A stretch of 64,000 nt of DNA from JBKEAJ01 sp047975005 (lineage in GTDB: Bacteria > Bacteroidota > Bacteroidia > Bacteroidales > Prolixibacteraceae). Shown here piece after piece: positions 35,217 to 44,406 of the stretch (its first letter is position 1; each line of letters starts with the position of its first letter). The notes under the pieces were generated by a model, which was given only the letters and a program-made list of their open reading frames with translations, did no database searches and was not told where the DNA came from. The translations under genes and the position numbers were made by a program. The stretch lies in NCBI GenBank assembly GCA_047975005.1, contig JBKECW010000093.1, positions 1-64,000 of the forward strand, in the 5' to 3' direction.

Positions 35217-37187
35217 ATGACTAAAAGGATTTTTGCAATATTATTGTTGTTAAGCACAACGATGTTTACGAACAATGTTGATGCACAACTCAATCTCAAC
35301 TATTATATGAATGTTGGGCGGACTCGTATTTCAAATGGCAACCTCACGGGGGCTATCGAATATTTCAACATCATTATTAAGTTCAAACCCTACCTCCCTG
35401 AGCCGTATTTTTATAGAGGTGTAGCAAAGCATCAATTGGAGGATTATCGTGGAGCAATAGCCGACTACGACAAAGCACTAAGCATCAAGCCTTTTTTTCC
35501 TGAGGTGTTAAAAAACAGAGGCTTGGCTTACCATGCTCTCGGCGACACCGAGGCAGCGCTTACAGACTATGAGAAAGCACTGGAATTTGACCCTTACGAC
35601 GACGGTATATACAACAACTTAGGGCTCACCCAAATGGCATCCAAAGATTACGACAATGCTCTAAAGAGTTTAAACAAGGCCATTGAACTAAACCCCAGAG
35701 CCACAAATTCTTATATGAATCGCAGTAATGTTAAAGCTCTTAAAGGAGACATGAAGGGAGCCATTCAGGATTTGAACCAGATAATAATAATAAAGCCTTT
35801 TGATTCAAGAGCGTACCTGAACAGAGGTTTGGCATATTTGGAAAACAAGGACTATGCTAGGTCACTCAGGGATTTGGACAAATCTATAGGTTTGGACAAT
35901 AAAAATGCGATGGCGTATAATAACAGGGGAATAGCCAAACATCAGCTTGGCGATTTGGAAGGTGCGATATCAGATTACAGCAAGGCATTAGAACTAGACC
36001 CTACGCAAGCAGGTGCATATTATAATAGAGGTGTTGCAAAAGCGGTATCTGGACGTTCCGACTATAAGAACGACTTAGACTTTGCAAAGCGGCTAAACCC
36101 AAGCTACGGTGCGCCTGTAATAGCAATGGATGGGGATTCTGTTTTACAAAGTGGCGGCAATTTCTTTGCAGGCATCCCTACTCAATCTACCCCTTCCGAC
36201 AGCACGCTTGCAGAGAACAGCACGAGTGGTAGTAATGCAACAAGTTCTGAGAAAAAAAGCGAAGAGGATAAGAAAGACCCTTCTTTAGAATTGCTCAAGC
36301 TGAAACTTTCCGACAGCAGGAATATCCCTAGGAGCGAAGAGGAAGTAGCTCACGATATTTATTACGGACTTATTCAAAATGAGCGGGTCAATATCGATTT
36401 GCGCCCCATGTTTATGGTTGACATCAGCACAGAAAGCGACCTGAGTGTAGGGACATCGCCTTATTATTGGGCTGAGCTGGAGAGGCTGAATGTGTTCAAC
36501 AATTATCAGCCAAAACTGAATTTAAAAACATCAGATATTACTACCAAGACACCTGCCGTTTATCTTAACTATGCATTATTTTTCAAAGAGCGAGCAGAAG
36601 CCAATCCCATCACTCCCAATTATCTGACTCTATCCGTTTTTGAGCTTTTGGGTCAGAATTATGAATCTGCAATAAACAGTCTTAACAAAGTTATTGATGG
36701 CGACAAGTCGAATGAAATAGCGTATTTACTACGCGGCAATGCCCGAATGCAGTTGGCAAATCAGATTTTGATGAGTATGAATACTATGGGTGATCTTTCG
36801 CCGAGTGTATCCCTAAACGACAAAAACGCAGGAGTGGATTTAGCTGACTTTGAAGCATTAAGTAAGGATCGTATGGATATTGAAGATTTTAATCTGGCAA
36901 AGCAAGATTACGACAAGGCACTGGAAATACATGCTGAGAGTTTCTTTGTTTACTACAACCGTGGCTATTTGCAAGCACAAGTGGGCAATATCGACGCAGC
37001 AATATCAGACTTTAAAAAGGCTATAGACATTCAACCCGACTTGGCAGAGGCTTATTTCAATCTCGGAATCTTGAACATAATAAAAGGCGAAACCCGAGAC
37101 GCAGGAAACTACCTCAGTAAATCTGGAGAACTAGGAATAAGCGACTCCTACAATATTATAAAGAGGTATTGCAACTCAGCAGAGTAA
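35217..37187 (+). CDS. Exported tetratricopeptide repeat protein
   Basis: The 656-residue product (from the ATG at 35217; a GTG at 35202 is weaker) has a signal peptide (ILLLLSTTMFTNNVDAQ) and about eight consecutive TPR motifs at residues 30-290 (AIEYFNIII.., AIADYDKAL.., ALKSLNKAI.., AISDYSKALELDP), a serine-rich linker, a region without clear repeats, and two or three more TPRs near the C-terminus. TPR arrays mediate protein contacts; here probably in the periplasm. It lies 36 bases before two LtaS-like genes and may form an operon with them. Confidence 0.88.
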   Translation: MTKRIFAILLLLSTTMFTNNVDAQLNLNYYMNVGRTRISNGNLTGAIEYFNIIIKFKPYLPEPYFYRGVAKHQLEDYRGAIADYDKALSIKPFFPEVLKNRGLAYHALGDTEAALTDYEKALEFDPYDDGIYNNLGLTQMASKDYDNALKSLNKAIELNPRATNSYMNRSNVKALKGDMKGAIQDLNQIIIIKPFDSRAYLNRGLAYLENKDYARSLRDLDKSIGLDNKNAMAYNNRGIAKHQLGDLEGAISDYSKALELDPTQAGAYYNRGVAKAVSGRSDYKNDLDFAKRLNPSYGAPVIAMDGDSVLQSGGNFFAGIPTQSTPSDSTLAENSTSGSNATSSEKKSEEDKKDPSLELLKLKLSDSRNIPRSEEEVAHDIYYGLIQNERVNIDLRPMFMVDISTESDLSVGTSPYYWAELERLNVFNNYQPKLNLKTSDITTKTPAVYLNYALFFKERAEANPITPNYLTLSVFELLGQNYESAINSLNKVIDGDKSNEIAYLLRGNARMQLANQILMSMNTMGDLSPSVSLNDKNAGVDLADFEALSKDRMDIEDFNLAKQDYDKALEIHAESFFVYYNRGYLQAQVGNIDAAISDFKKAIDIQPDLAEAYFNLGILNIIKGETRDAGNYLSKSGELGISDSYNIIKRYCNSAE

Positions 37188-37223
37188 ATTATTATTTATA
37201 TTTGCACTACAAAATAGCAAATT

Positions 37224-39167
37224 ATGAGTTCATATAAAAACACTCGCCTACCTATATATGCACAGCTTATACTGCGTTTTCTCTTGGCGATGCTTTTTTA
37301 CAGTATTTTCCGCCTTTTATTCTATCTCTTCAACATAAGTTATTTTGAAGGAATCGGTTTTGCAGACCTGGCAACAATCTTCAAAGGAGGCATAATGTTC
37401 GACACTACTGCCGTATTGTACAGCAATGTTTTGGTAATCGTTCTGATGATTCTGCCCTTTCCTTTTCGCTACAACAAATGGTATCAATCTACTGTTCATT
37501 GGATTTATTTAATATCCAACATATTTTGTTTTATTATAAATGCCATAGACATTGTATATTATAGGTTTACGATGCGACGCACTACTGCGACGATTTTCAA
37601 CGAATTCAAGCACGACAACAATATGTTTAGTATCATTGGCAATGGGTTATTTGATTACTGGGGAGTTGCGCTTGCAAGTATTTTAGTAATTGCATTATTT
37701 ATATATCTGGCGCGCCGCATACGCTACTCGTGCAACTACATTAACTCTGCACTCCTTTTTTATAGCACTCAGACTGTGATGATGGCTCTTGTTTTAGCAC
37801 TCTTTGTTGCAGGCGTTCGCGGTGGCCTCAAGCACAGCACTCGCCCCATCACTTTAAGCAATGCTTCTAAGTACGTTACCAAGCCCAATCAGCGTGCAAT
37901 GGTACTGAACACACCCTTTGCACTTATGCGTACTTATGGAAAAAATCATCTTACAAGAGTCGAATATTTTAGCGACAAAGACTTACCCATTCACTTCAAT
38001 GCTGTACATCCTGCTTATGCGGGAGACTCCACATTAACACCCAAGCCAAACGTGGTGACTATAATACTCGAAAGTTTTGGGCGTTCAAATTTTGGATATT
38101 TAAATAGGGACATCCCCGGCTACAAAGGGTTTACGCCTTTTCTTGATTCTCTGAGTCAGCATTGCTATTCATTCAAACACGCCTTTGCCAATGGGCGGAA
38201 ATCTATTGATGCTTTGCCATCGGTCATTGCAAGCATACCATCTATCAATGAGCCATTTATACTATCTAGCTATTCTGGCGATGCTATCAACAGCGTAGCA
38301 AGTCTGCTCAAAGGTGAAGGATATTATTCAGCCTTTTTCCACGGAGCACCCAACGGCTCTATGGGCTTCGATGCTTTCATGAGACAGGCTGCTTATGACG
38401 ATTATTTTGGCAAAAATGAATACAACAACGACGACGATTTTGACGGTATTTGGGGAATATGGGACGAGCCATTCTTTCAATACTTTGCAAAGACAATGAC
38501 CAGTTTTAAAGAGCCTTTTGTTACAAGTATCTTTAGTTTGTCGTCTCATCATCCATTCAAAGTACCTAAAAAGTACGAGGGAGTATTCCCAAAAGGAGAA
38601 ATTCCCTTGCAAGAATGTATCGGTTACACTGACAACGCTTTACGTAATTTCTTCAACACCTGCAAGCAGATGCCGTGGTTTAAGAACACCCTTTTCATCA
38701 TCACCGCCGACCATATGTCCGATTGTGTTCTCAACAAATACAGGACAAGCGACTGGGGAGCTTTTGCCATACCGATGATGCTGTACATGCCCGGCAGAGA
38801 AGACTTTAGAGGCTTCGATGATTCTACCTATGTACAACAAACTGATGTTTTGCCTACAATTATGAACATGGTCGGGAGCAAGAAGTCTTATATATCCTAC
38901 GGACAGGATATGTTCGACAAGGATGCGAACAGGTTCATCTTCAACTATAAAGATGGTGTATATATAATAATAGAAAACGGATATTTATTGCAGTTTGACG
39001 GTCAGAGGTCAATTGGTTTGTACAACATAGAGTCTGACGAGATGATGAAGAATAACCTGATCGCCACTGACAGTAAAAACAAAGAGCGATTGGAGATTCA
39101 TGTAAAAGCCATCATACAAGACTATACTAATAGACTGATGGATAACAAATTAACTATTCATCGATAA
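37224..39167 (+). CDS. LtaS-like membrane sulfatase-fold enzyme, copy 1
   Basis: The 647-residue protein has five N-terminal membrane segments (to about residue 200) and a periplasmic alkaline-phosphatase-fold domain of the lipoteichoic acid synthase type. Metal-binding E283 (ILESFG), nucleophile candidate S327 (NGRKSIDALPS), HHPF at 442 and the D496-H497 pair (TADH) are all present, so it should be active. In Gram-negative cells such enzymes move phosphoglycerol or phosphoethanolamine onto glycans or lipids; the acceptor here is unknown. Its first 36 residues are identical to the next gene's. Confidence 0.88.
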   Translation: MSSYKNTRLPIYAQLILRFLLAMLFYSIFRLLFYLFNISYFEGIGFADLATIFKGGIMFDTTAVLYSNVLVIVLMILPFPFRYNKWYQSTVHWIYLISNIFCFIINAIDIVYYRFTMRRTTATIFNEFKHDNNMFSIIGNGLFDYWGVALASILVIALFIYLARRIRYSCNYINSALLFYSTQTVMMALVLALFVAGVRGGLKHSTRPITLSNASKYVTKPNQRAMVLNTPFALMRTYGKNHLTRVEYFSDKDLPIHFNAVHPAYAGDSTLTPKPNVVTIILESFGRSNFGYLNRDIPGYKGFTPFLDSLSQHCYSFKHAFANGRKSIDALPSVIASIPSINEPFILSSYSGDAINSVASLLKGEGYYSAFFHGAPNGSMGFDAFMRQAAYDDYFGKNEYNNDDDFDGIWGIWDEPFFQYFAKTMTSFKEPFVTSIFSLSSHHPFKVPKKYEGVFPKGEIPLQECIGYTDNALRNFFNTCKQMPWFKNTLFIITADHMSDCVLNKYRTSDWGAFAIPMMLYMPGREDFRGFDDSTYVQQTDVLPTIMNMVGSKKSYISYGQDMFDKDANRFIFNYKDGVYIIIENGYLLQFDGQRSIGLYNIESDEMMKNNLIATDSKNKERLEIHVKAIIQDYTNRLMDNKLTIHR

Positions 39168-39170
39168 ATT

Positions 39171-41117
39171 ATGAGTTCATATAAAAACACTCGTCTGCCA
39201 ATATATGCACAGCTTATACTGCGTTTTCTCTTGGCGATGCTTTTTTACAGTATTTTCCGCCTGTTATTCTATCTATTTAATAGAAGCTATTTCGAGGAAG
39301 CAGGTTTCACGGATTTGCTGACAATATTCAGAGGAGGACTTCTGTTCGACACCACAGCCGTATTATACAGCAATGTTATGGTAATCGTTCTGATGATTCT
39401 GCCCTTCCCTTTTCGCTATAACAAATGGTATCAACTTGCAGCACACTATTTATATCTGATATTCAACATATTATGTTTACTGATAAATACTGCCGACATA
39501 GTATATTACAGGTTTATAATGCGGCGCACTACTGCTAGTTTTTTCAATGAATTTAAGCACGACGACAATATATTTCAAATAATAGGCAGAGGCTTATTCG
39601 ATTATTGGCATGTAACTTTAGTCAGTATTATCACTATTGCCTTGTTTGTGTATTTAGCACATCACATTCGTTTTGCTAAAAACCATATGAGGTCAAAACT
39701 GACTTTCTATATCTCACAAACCGTACTGATGGCTATTACTATCGTACTTTTTATAGGAGGAGTAAGAAGTGGCTTCAGCACCGACCGCCCTATCACCCTG
39801 AGCAATGCATCAAAATACACTAAAAGTCCGAACCAACGTGCTTTGGTGCTCAACACTCCCTTTGCCATAATACGCACCATCGGCAAGAATCATCTGACAA
39901 AAGTCGAATACTTTAAAGATGGTGGGGAAGCAAGGTATTTCAATGCTGTGCATCCGTCATGCGTAGGTGATACTACTATCACAACAAAGCCAAATATCGT
40001 AATAATCGTCCTCGAAAGTTTCGGGCGTTCAAATTTTGGATATTTAAATAAGGACATCCCCGGCTATAAAGGTTTCACACCCTTTCTTGACTCACTCAGC
40101 CAACACTGCTATTCATTTAAAAATGCTTTTGCCAACGGACGAAACTCTATTGATGCGCTGCCGTCAATAATAACAAGCATTCCGACCATCAACGAGTCTT
40201 TTATATTATCGGACTATTCTGGAAATTCAATCAACAGTTTAGCAAATCTGCTCAAGCCTCAGGGATATTATTCTGCATTTTTTCATGGTGCACCTAATGG
40301 GTCGATGGGTTTTGATGCTTTTATGCAGCAAGCAGGCTACGACGATTATTTCGGAAAAACCGAGTACAACAACGACGATGACGACGATGGATATTGGGGA
40401 CTTTGGGATGAGCCATTTTTGCAATATTTTGCTAACAGCATGGGGTCTTTCAAAGAGCCTTTCCTCACTACTGTGTTTACCCTTTCGTCGCACCATCCTT
40501 TTCAAGTTCCCAAGCAATATGAGGGAGTATTCCCAAAAGGAGAAATTCCACTGCAAGAATGTATCGGCTACACTGACAATGCATTACGTAATTTCTTCAA
40601 CACCTGCAAGCGGAAGCCTTGGTTCAATAATACACTATTTGTAATCACTGCCGATCACATGTCCAATAACGCAATCGACAAATACAACAACGACTGGGGG
40701 ACCTTTGCCATCCCAATGATGTTATATATGCCCGGTAAAGAAGACTTTACAGGCTTCGACGATTCTACCTACGTTCAACAAATTGATGTTATGCCCACCA
40801 TAATGAACCTTGTCGGGAACAAGGAGCCCTACATATCATTTGGTCAGGATATGTTCGACAAAGATGCAGATAGATTTGTGTTCACCTCCAATAGCGGAAG
40901 CTATCTAATCATCAAGGATGGATACCTCTTACAGTTCAATGGTCAAGAGTCAATCGGTCTATACAACATAAGAACAGACGAGTTTATGAAAAACAACCTT
41001 ATTAGCACAAATGACAGTATTCAAAAGCAAATGGAGAACCACGTAAAAGCTATCATTCAAGACTACTCCAACAGGATGATTGACAACAACCTAACTATTA
41101 AGCAATCAGCCGAGTAA
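39171..41117 (+). CDS. LtaS-like membrane sulfatase-fold enzyme, copy 2
   Basis: The 648-residue paralogue follows copy 1 after three bases and has the same plan: five membrane segments, then a catalytic domain with VLESFG, NGRNSIDALPS, SHHPF and TADHMS. The first 36 residues are identical and the rest clearly homologous, so it is a tandem duplication that has partly diverged or been homogenised by gene conversion. The stop overlaps the convergent methyltransferase gene by 12 bases. Different acceptors for the two copies are possible. Confidence 0.88.
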   Translation: MSSYKNTRLPIYAQLILRFLLAMLFYSIFRLLFYLFNRSYFEEAGFTDLLTIFRGGLLFDTTAVLYSNVMVIVLMILPFPFRYNKWYQLAAHYLYLIFNILCLLINTADIVYYRFIMRRTTASFFNEFKHDDNIFQIIGRGLFDYWHVTLVSIITIALFVYLAHHIRFAKNHMRSKLTFYISQTVLMAITIVLFIGGVRSGFSTDRPITLSNASKYTKSPNQRALVLNTPFAIIRTIGKNHLTKVEYFKDGGEARYFNAVHPSCVGDTTITTKPNIVIIVLESFGRSNFGYLNKDIPGYKGFTPFLDSLSQHCYSFKNAFANGRNSIDALPSIITSIPTINESFILSDYSGNSINSLANLLKPQGYYSAFFHGAPNGSMGFDAFMQQAGYDDYFGKTEYNNDDDDDGYWGLWDEPFLQYFANSMGSFKEPFLTTVFTLSSHHPFQVPKQYEGVFPKGEIPLQECIGYTDNALRNFFNTCKRKPWFNNTLFVITADHMSNNAIDKYNNDWGTFAIPMMLYMPGKEDFTGFDDSTYVQQIDVMPTIMNLVGNKEPYISFGQDMFDKDADRFVFTSNSGSYLIIKDGYLLQFNGQESIGLYNIRTDEFMKNNLISTNDSIQKQMENHVKAIIQDYSNRMIDNNLTIKQSAE

Positions 41118-41834
41118 GTCAAAAACACAGAGATAGTTGTGGTAGTCGCCCTCAAAAAAGTCTATTAGCCTAAAGCCCTTTTCTTCAAAGCCGACTATCA
41201 GAGTGTCAGGGTCAAAGAAAGTCCAAGGGAAGGTAGCCTTTGCTCCATCTTTGTACGACAGTTTATATTCCACCTCTCCGTAGTATTCGTCTGCGTTAAG
41301 ATTAATCCATGTTTCCTCAGTTTCATCATCTTTGTACATATACATCATATCGGCAGAATCGATAAGCACCCTACCCTTTGGGTTTAGGAGAGCTTTTAGT
41401 CTAGTAACAAATGCTGATAAATTCTCGTATTTCCCTGCCAGTCCTGCACCGTTCATCAACAGCAACAAGGTATCGAATTTTGGCAGGGTGAGAGTCATAA
41501 AATCTCCGTTTATAATTCGCTCAATCTGCCTCGATTTCATCACCTCACAACACAAAGGCGAAAGCTCAAGAGCAGTAACGTCAAAGCCTTGGTCTTGTAA
41601 ATATAATGAGTGGCAGCCCGCACCGGCACCGAGGTCCAGCACCGAAGCTCTGACGTATTTCAGAGCCTCTTTCTCAAGTTTCGGCATGGAATCGAACTCT
41701 CTGAAAAGATATTCGGGAAACAGCTCCTCATCCTCTGCGATGGAGCTAGCGACAACAATCGGGGTGTTATCCGCATTTTTATAATATGCCTCAACGGCAA
41801 GTCCAAAAGGGTCGTTCTTATGATTATTGCTCAT
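41106..41834 (-). CDS. SAM-dependent methyltransferase, class I
   Basis: The 242-residue protein has the class I SAM-binding motif VLDLGAGAGCHSLYLQ, the acidic residue of motif II (ALELSP) and motif IV (LLLMNGAGL). The substrate is unknown. I start at the ATG at 41834; a TTG at 41852 would add six residues. It converges on the LtaS-like pair with overlapping 3' ends. Confidence 0.85.
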   Translation of the reverse strand: MSNNHKNDPFGLAVEAYYKNADNTPIVVASSIAEDEELFPEYLFREFDSMPKLEKEALKYVRASVLDLGAGAGCHSLYLQDQGFDVTALELSPLCCEVMKSRQIERIINGDFMTLTLPKFDTLLLLMNGAGLAGKYENLSAFVTRLKALLNPKGRVLIDSADMMYMYKDDETEETWINLNADEYYGEVEYKLSYKDGAKATFPWTFFDPDTLIVGFEEKGFRLIDFFEGDYHNYLCVFDLLG

Positions 41835-41879
41835 ACCTTGAAATAATTTCAAACAAAGATAACTTATTCAGCTGACAAG

Positions 41880-41946
41880 AACTAGCGAAGCGGTCTGTTC
41901 TTTGTTGTAGGAGATTGCTTCGTCGCTAGCTCCTCACAATGACGTT
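41880..41946. repeat. Palindromic dispersed repeat, copy R1 (partly degraded)
   Basis: This copy carries GGTCTGTTCTTTGTTG then AGATTGCTTCGTCGCTAG and ends CACAATGACG. The left arm is worn, so the hairpin is weaker than in R2-R5. Same orientation as R3 and R5. Confidence 0.8.
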
Positions 41947-42053
41947 CGTGTATTTGGCATTTCATTAATCATTTATAATTCTCCATTTACAATTAAAAAA
42001 GGCTCGTTTCATTGTAGTATTGCAGAATTATAGTATCATAACGTCAAAAATAG

Positions 42054-42061
42054 TATCTTTG
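42054..42061 (+). promoter_or_regulatory. -7 box of recF
   Basis: TATCTTTG, a full TAnnTTTG match, lies 16 bases before the recF ATG at 42078. No -33 TTTG is found at the right distance. Confidence 0.45.
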
Positions 42062-42077
42062 TATCAAATTGGAATTA

Positions 42078-43187
42078 ATGTATCTGAAGTCCTTACAAAT
42101 ACTTAACTATAAGAATATTGAGCAGGCAGAGCTTGAGTTTTCTTCAAACATCAACTGTTTGATAGGGAACAACGGCACCGGCAAGACCAACTGTTTGGAT
42201 GCGATTTATTATCTATCGTTTTGCAAGAGTTATTTTTCATCCAACGATATTCTGAACATCAAGCACGACGAGGACTTCATGATGATTAAGGGGGAGTATT
42301 TGCGCAAGGACGAAATCGAGAAAATCCACTGCGCACTAAAGCGTGGCGAGAAAAAACATTTCAAGCGCAATGATAAGGAATACAAGCGTTTAACAGAGCA
42401 CATCGGTTTGTTACCTTTAGTTGTCATTAGCCCCTCAGACAGCAGTCTGATAGGCGGAGGGAGCGACGAGCGCAGGCGCTACATCGACAGAGTCATATCG
42501 CAATACGACTCCTTGTATCTTGAAAACTTGATTTGCTACAATCGGGTATTGCTGCAACGCAACAACCTCTTGAAGCATTTCTACAAAGAACGGAGGTTTG
42601 ACAAGGACACCATTGATGTTTACAATGCACAGCTGGTTGACTACGGGAATATCATTTTCGAGAAGCGCAGGAGCTTCGTCGACGAGTTGATACCCGTATT
42701 TCAGAGGTATTACAATTTTGTGAGTGACGGCAACGAAAAGGTAGGACTGAGTTACAAATCTAGTTTACAAGACGCAGAATTTGGGCAACTACTGAAAGAC
42801 AATATCGACAAGGATAAAATCATTCAGCACACCTCTGTCGGCATTCATAAAGACGATTTGCTATTGGAGCTAGGCGATCATCTGACCAAGCATATTGGTT
42901 CGCAGGGTCAGCAGAAAACATATTTGGTGGCACTAAAACTTGCACAATATGAGTTTATAAAAGATGTATCGGGCATCGACCCCATCCTTTTGTTGGATGA
43001 TGTCTTCGACAAACTTGATGCAGAGCGAGTTGAGCAGATAGTAAGTCTGACCGGGCAAGATAGTTTTGGACAGATATTTATCAGCGACACCAATCGGGAA
43101 CATTTGGACAAGATAGTAAATAAGTTCGACTGCGAGTATTCTATATTCAATGTTGACGGCGGCAAAATAAATATTAGTAAGAAATGA
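42078..43187 (+). CDS. recF: DNA replication and repair protein RecF
   Basis: The 369-residue protein is an SMC-like ATPase that helps load RecA at gaps. Walker A is at 30-37 (GNNGTGKT), the ABC signature is near SQGQQKT and Walker B is LLLDDVFDKLD. I start at the ATG at 42078 (MYLKSLQILNYKNI), the conserved N-terminus; TTG 42069 is an artefact of frame length. The TGA overlaps the ATG of the next gene. Confidence 0.95.
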   Translation: MYLKSLQILNYKNIEQAELEFSSNINCLIGNNGTGKTNCLDAIYYLSFCKSYFSSNDILNIKHDEDFMMIKGEYLRKDEIEKIHCALKRGEKKHFKRNDKEYKRLTEHIGLLPLVVISPSDSSLIGGGSDERRRYIDRVISQYDSLYLENLICYNRVLLQRNNLLKHFYKERRFDKDTIDVYNAQLVDYGNIIFEKRRSFVDELIPVFQRYYNFVSDGNEKVGLSYKSSLQDAEFGQLLKDNIDKDKIIQHTSVGIHKDDLLLELGDHLTKHIGSQGQQKTYLVALKLAQYEFIKDVSGIDPILLLDDVFDKLDAERVEQIVSLTGQDSFGQIFISDTNREHLDKIVNKFDCEYSIFNVDGGKINISKK

Positions 43188-43474
43188 GACGACGCAAAAC
43201 GCAAGCCTTGGGTGATGTTCTGGAGGCATACATAAATGCACTGGGCATCCACCACAAGATGCAGGAAATTGATGTAACTTCGTCATGGGAGCGGGTTGCA
43301 GGCAAGCTCTTTGCGTCTTACACCACCTCTGTCGAGATTCAACACAAAGTACTATTTGTCAAGGTAAACTCGCCGATGGTACGCTCTGAGCTTAGCATGC
43401 ATAGGCATAATATAGTAAAGCGCATGAATGAGATTGTAGGTCGCGAAATCATTAATGATGTAGTAATAAGATGA
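43184..43474 (+). CDS. DUF721 family protein
   Basis: The 96-residue protein matches DUF721 (DciA-like) small proteins: WERVAGKLFASYT, then VKVNSPMVRSEL and an MNEIVGREIINDVVIR end. DciA-type proteins help load the replicative helicase in bacteria without DnaC. The ATGA overlap with recF indicates coupled translation and a replication or repair role. Confidence 0.9.
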   Translation: MRRRKTQALGDVLEAYINALGIHHKMQEIDVTSSWERVAGKLFASYTTSVEIQHKVLFVKVNSPMVRSELSMHRHNIVKRMNEIVGREIINDVVIR

Positions 43475-43509
43475 TATGGTGATATGGTGATAACAAGCAA
43501 ATACAAGAA

Positions 43510-43586
43510 CGTCATTGCGAGAAGCTGACGACGAAGCAATCTACTGCAACAAAGAACAGATTGCCACGCTAACGCTCGCAATGACG
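43510..43586. repeat. Palindromic dispersed repeat, copy R2
   Basis: A 77-base imperfect palindrome bounded by CGTCATTGCGAG and CTCGCAATGACG, with inner ACGAAGCAATCT and AGATTGCCACGC arms around a central GCAACAAAGAAC. Same orientation as R4. Confidence 0.9.
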
Positions 43587-43608
43587 GATGATTATAAAGA
43601 ATAAACAA

Positions 43609-44301
43609 ATGAAAATCAAACAATATATAGTCCTGACATTCTTTGTATTTCTGACATCAACGATGCTTAAAGCACAGAGTTTTGATGTAGATACGACAAA
43701 AAAGGTCAGTAAGACATACAAGACTATCAACTACTTCAACTATGGAGTAAATGGGGGTTTATTTATGGGAGGAGTCAACTTCTACGACAAATCGGGTTTC
43801 AACACAGCCTTCTACCCTCGTCTGCAAGGAGGCGTAAGTGCCTTGTTCAAGAACAAATTTTGGTCGGGAGTACAGATGGAGCTGAATTACAAGCAAAAGG
43901 GCTGGAAGCAACGTTACGACAACGGCGATGAGTTCACTGTCAGCCTCAACTATATAGAAGTTCCATTGCTGACACATTTTGAGGTAGGCGAAAAGTGGAG
44001 AATACGACCAATGCTGAACGCCGGTCCCTTTGTTGCATTTATGCTCGACCAAAAAATCACTGATGACATAACCGATGCGTCTCAAAGGCTGCCATATCAA
44101 GATGCAGAGATTGACAACACCTTTGAGTTTGGGCTTATCGCAGCAATAGGAGCAATAGCCAACTTCAATAATATTGCGGCATCTTTGGAGTTTAGGTTTA
44201 ATCAGACATGGACTCACATTTACGATCAATCTGTAATGTCGTTCTCCCAAAATCAGATATACGGGCTTTGCGTGACAGTATATTTCAAGGGTAATAAATG
44301 A
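43609..44301 (+). CDS. PorT-like outer-membrane beta-barrel protein
   Basis: The 230-residue protein (ATG at 43609; 43588 is in frame but would place a leader before the signal peptide) has a signal peptide (LTFFVFLTSTMLKAQ), a barrel with features of the PF13568 family (GGLFMGGVNFYD, YIEVPLLTHFEVG, RPMLNAGPFVAF), and an aromatic C-terminal strand. Members include the T9SS protein PorT but also many unrelated barrels; I cannot tell which this is. Confidence 0.85.
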   Translation: MKIKQYIVLTFFVFLTSTMLKAQSFDVDTTKKVSKTYKTINYFNYGVNGGLFMGGVNFYDKSGFNTAFYPRLQGGVSALFKNKFWSGVQMELNYKQKGWKQRYDNGDEFTVSLNYIEVPLLTHFEVGEKWRIRPMLNAGPFVAFMLDQKITDDITDASQRLPYQDAEIDNTFEFGLIAAIGAIANFNNIAASLEFRFNQTWTHIYDQSVMSFSQNQIYGLCVTVYFKGNK

Positions 44302-44406
44302 TGAAGGATGGAAGTTGATACCGTTTGCGTAGAGCGTATAGCATACTGCTTATTGCATCAAAGGTCTAATATCTGAAAATCTGACAGTTATCTAAAATAC
44401 AAACAA

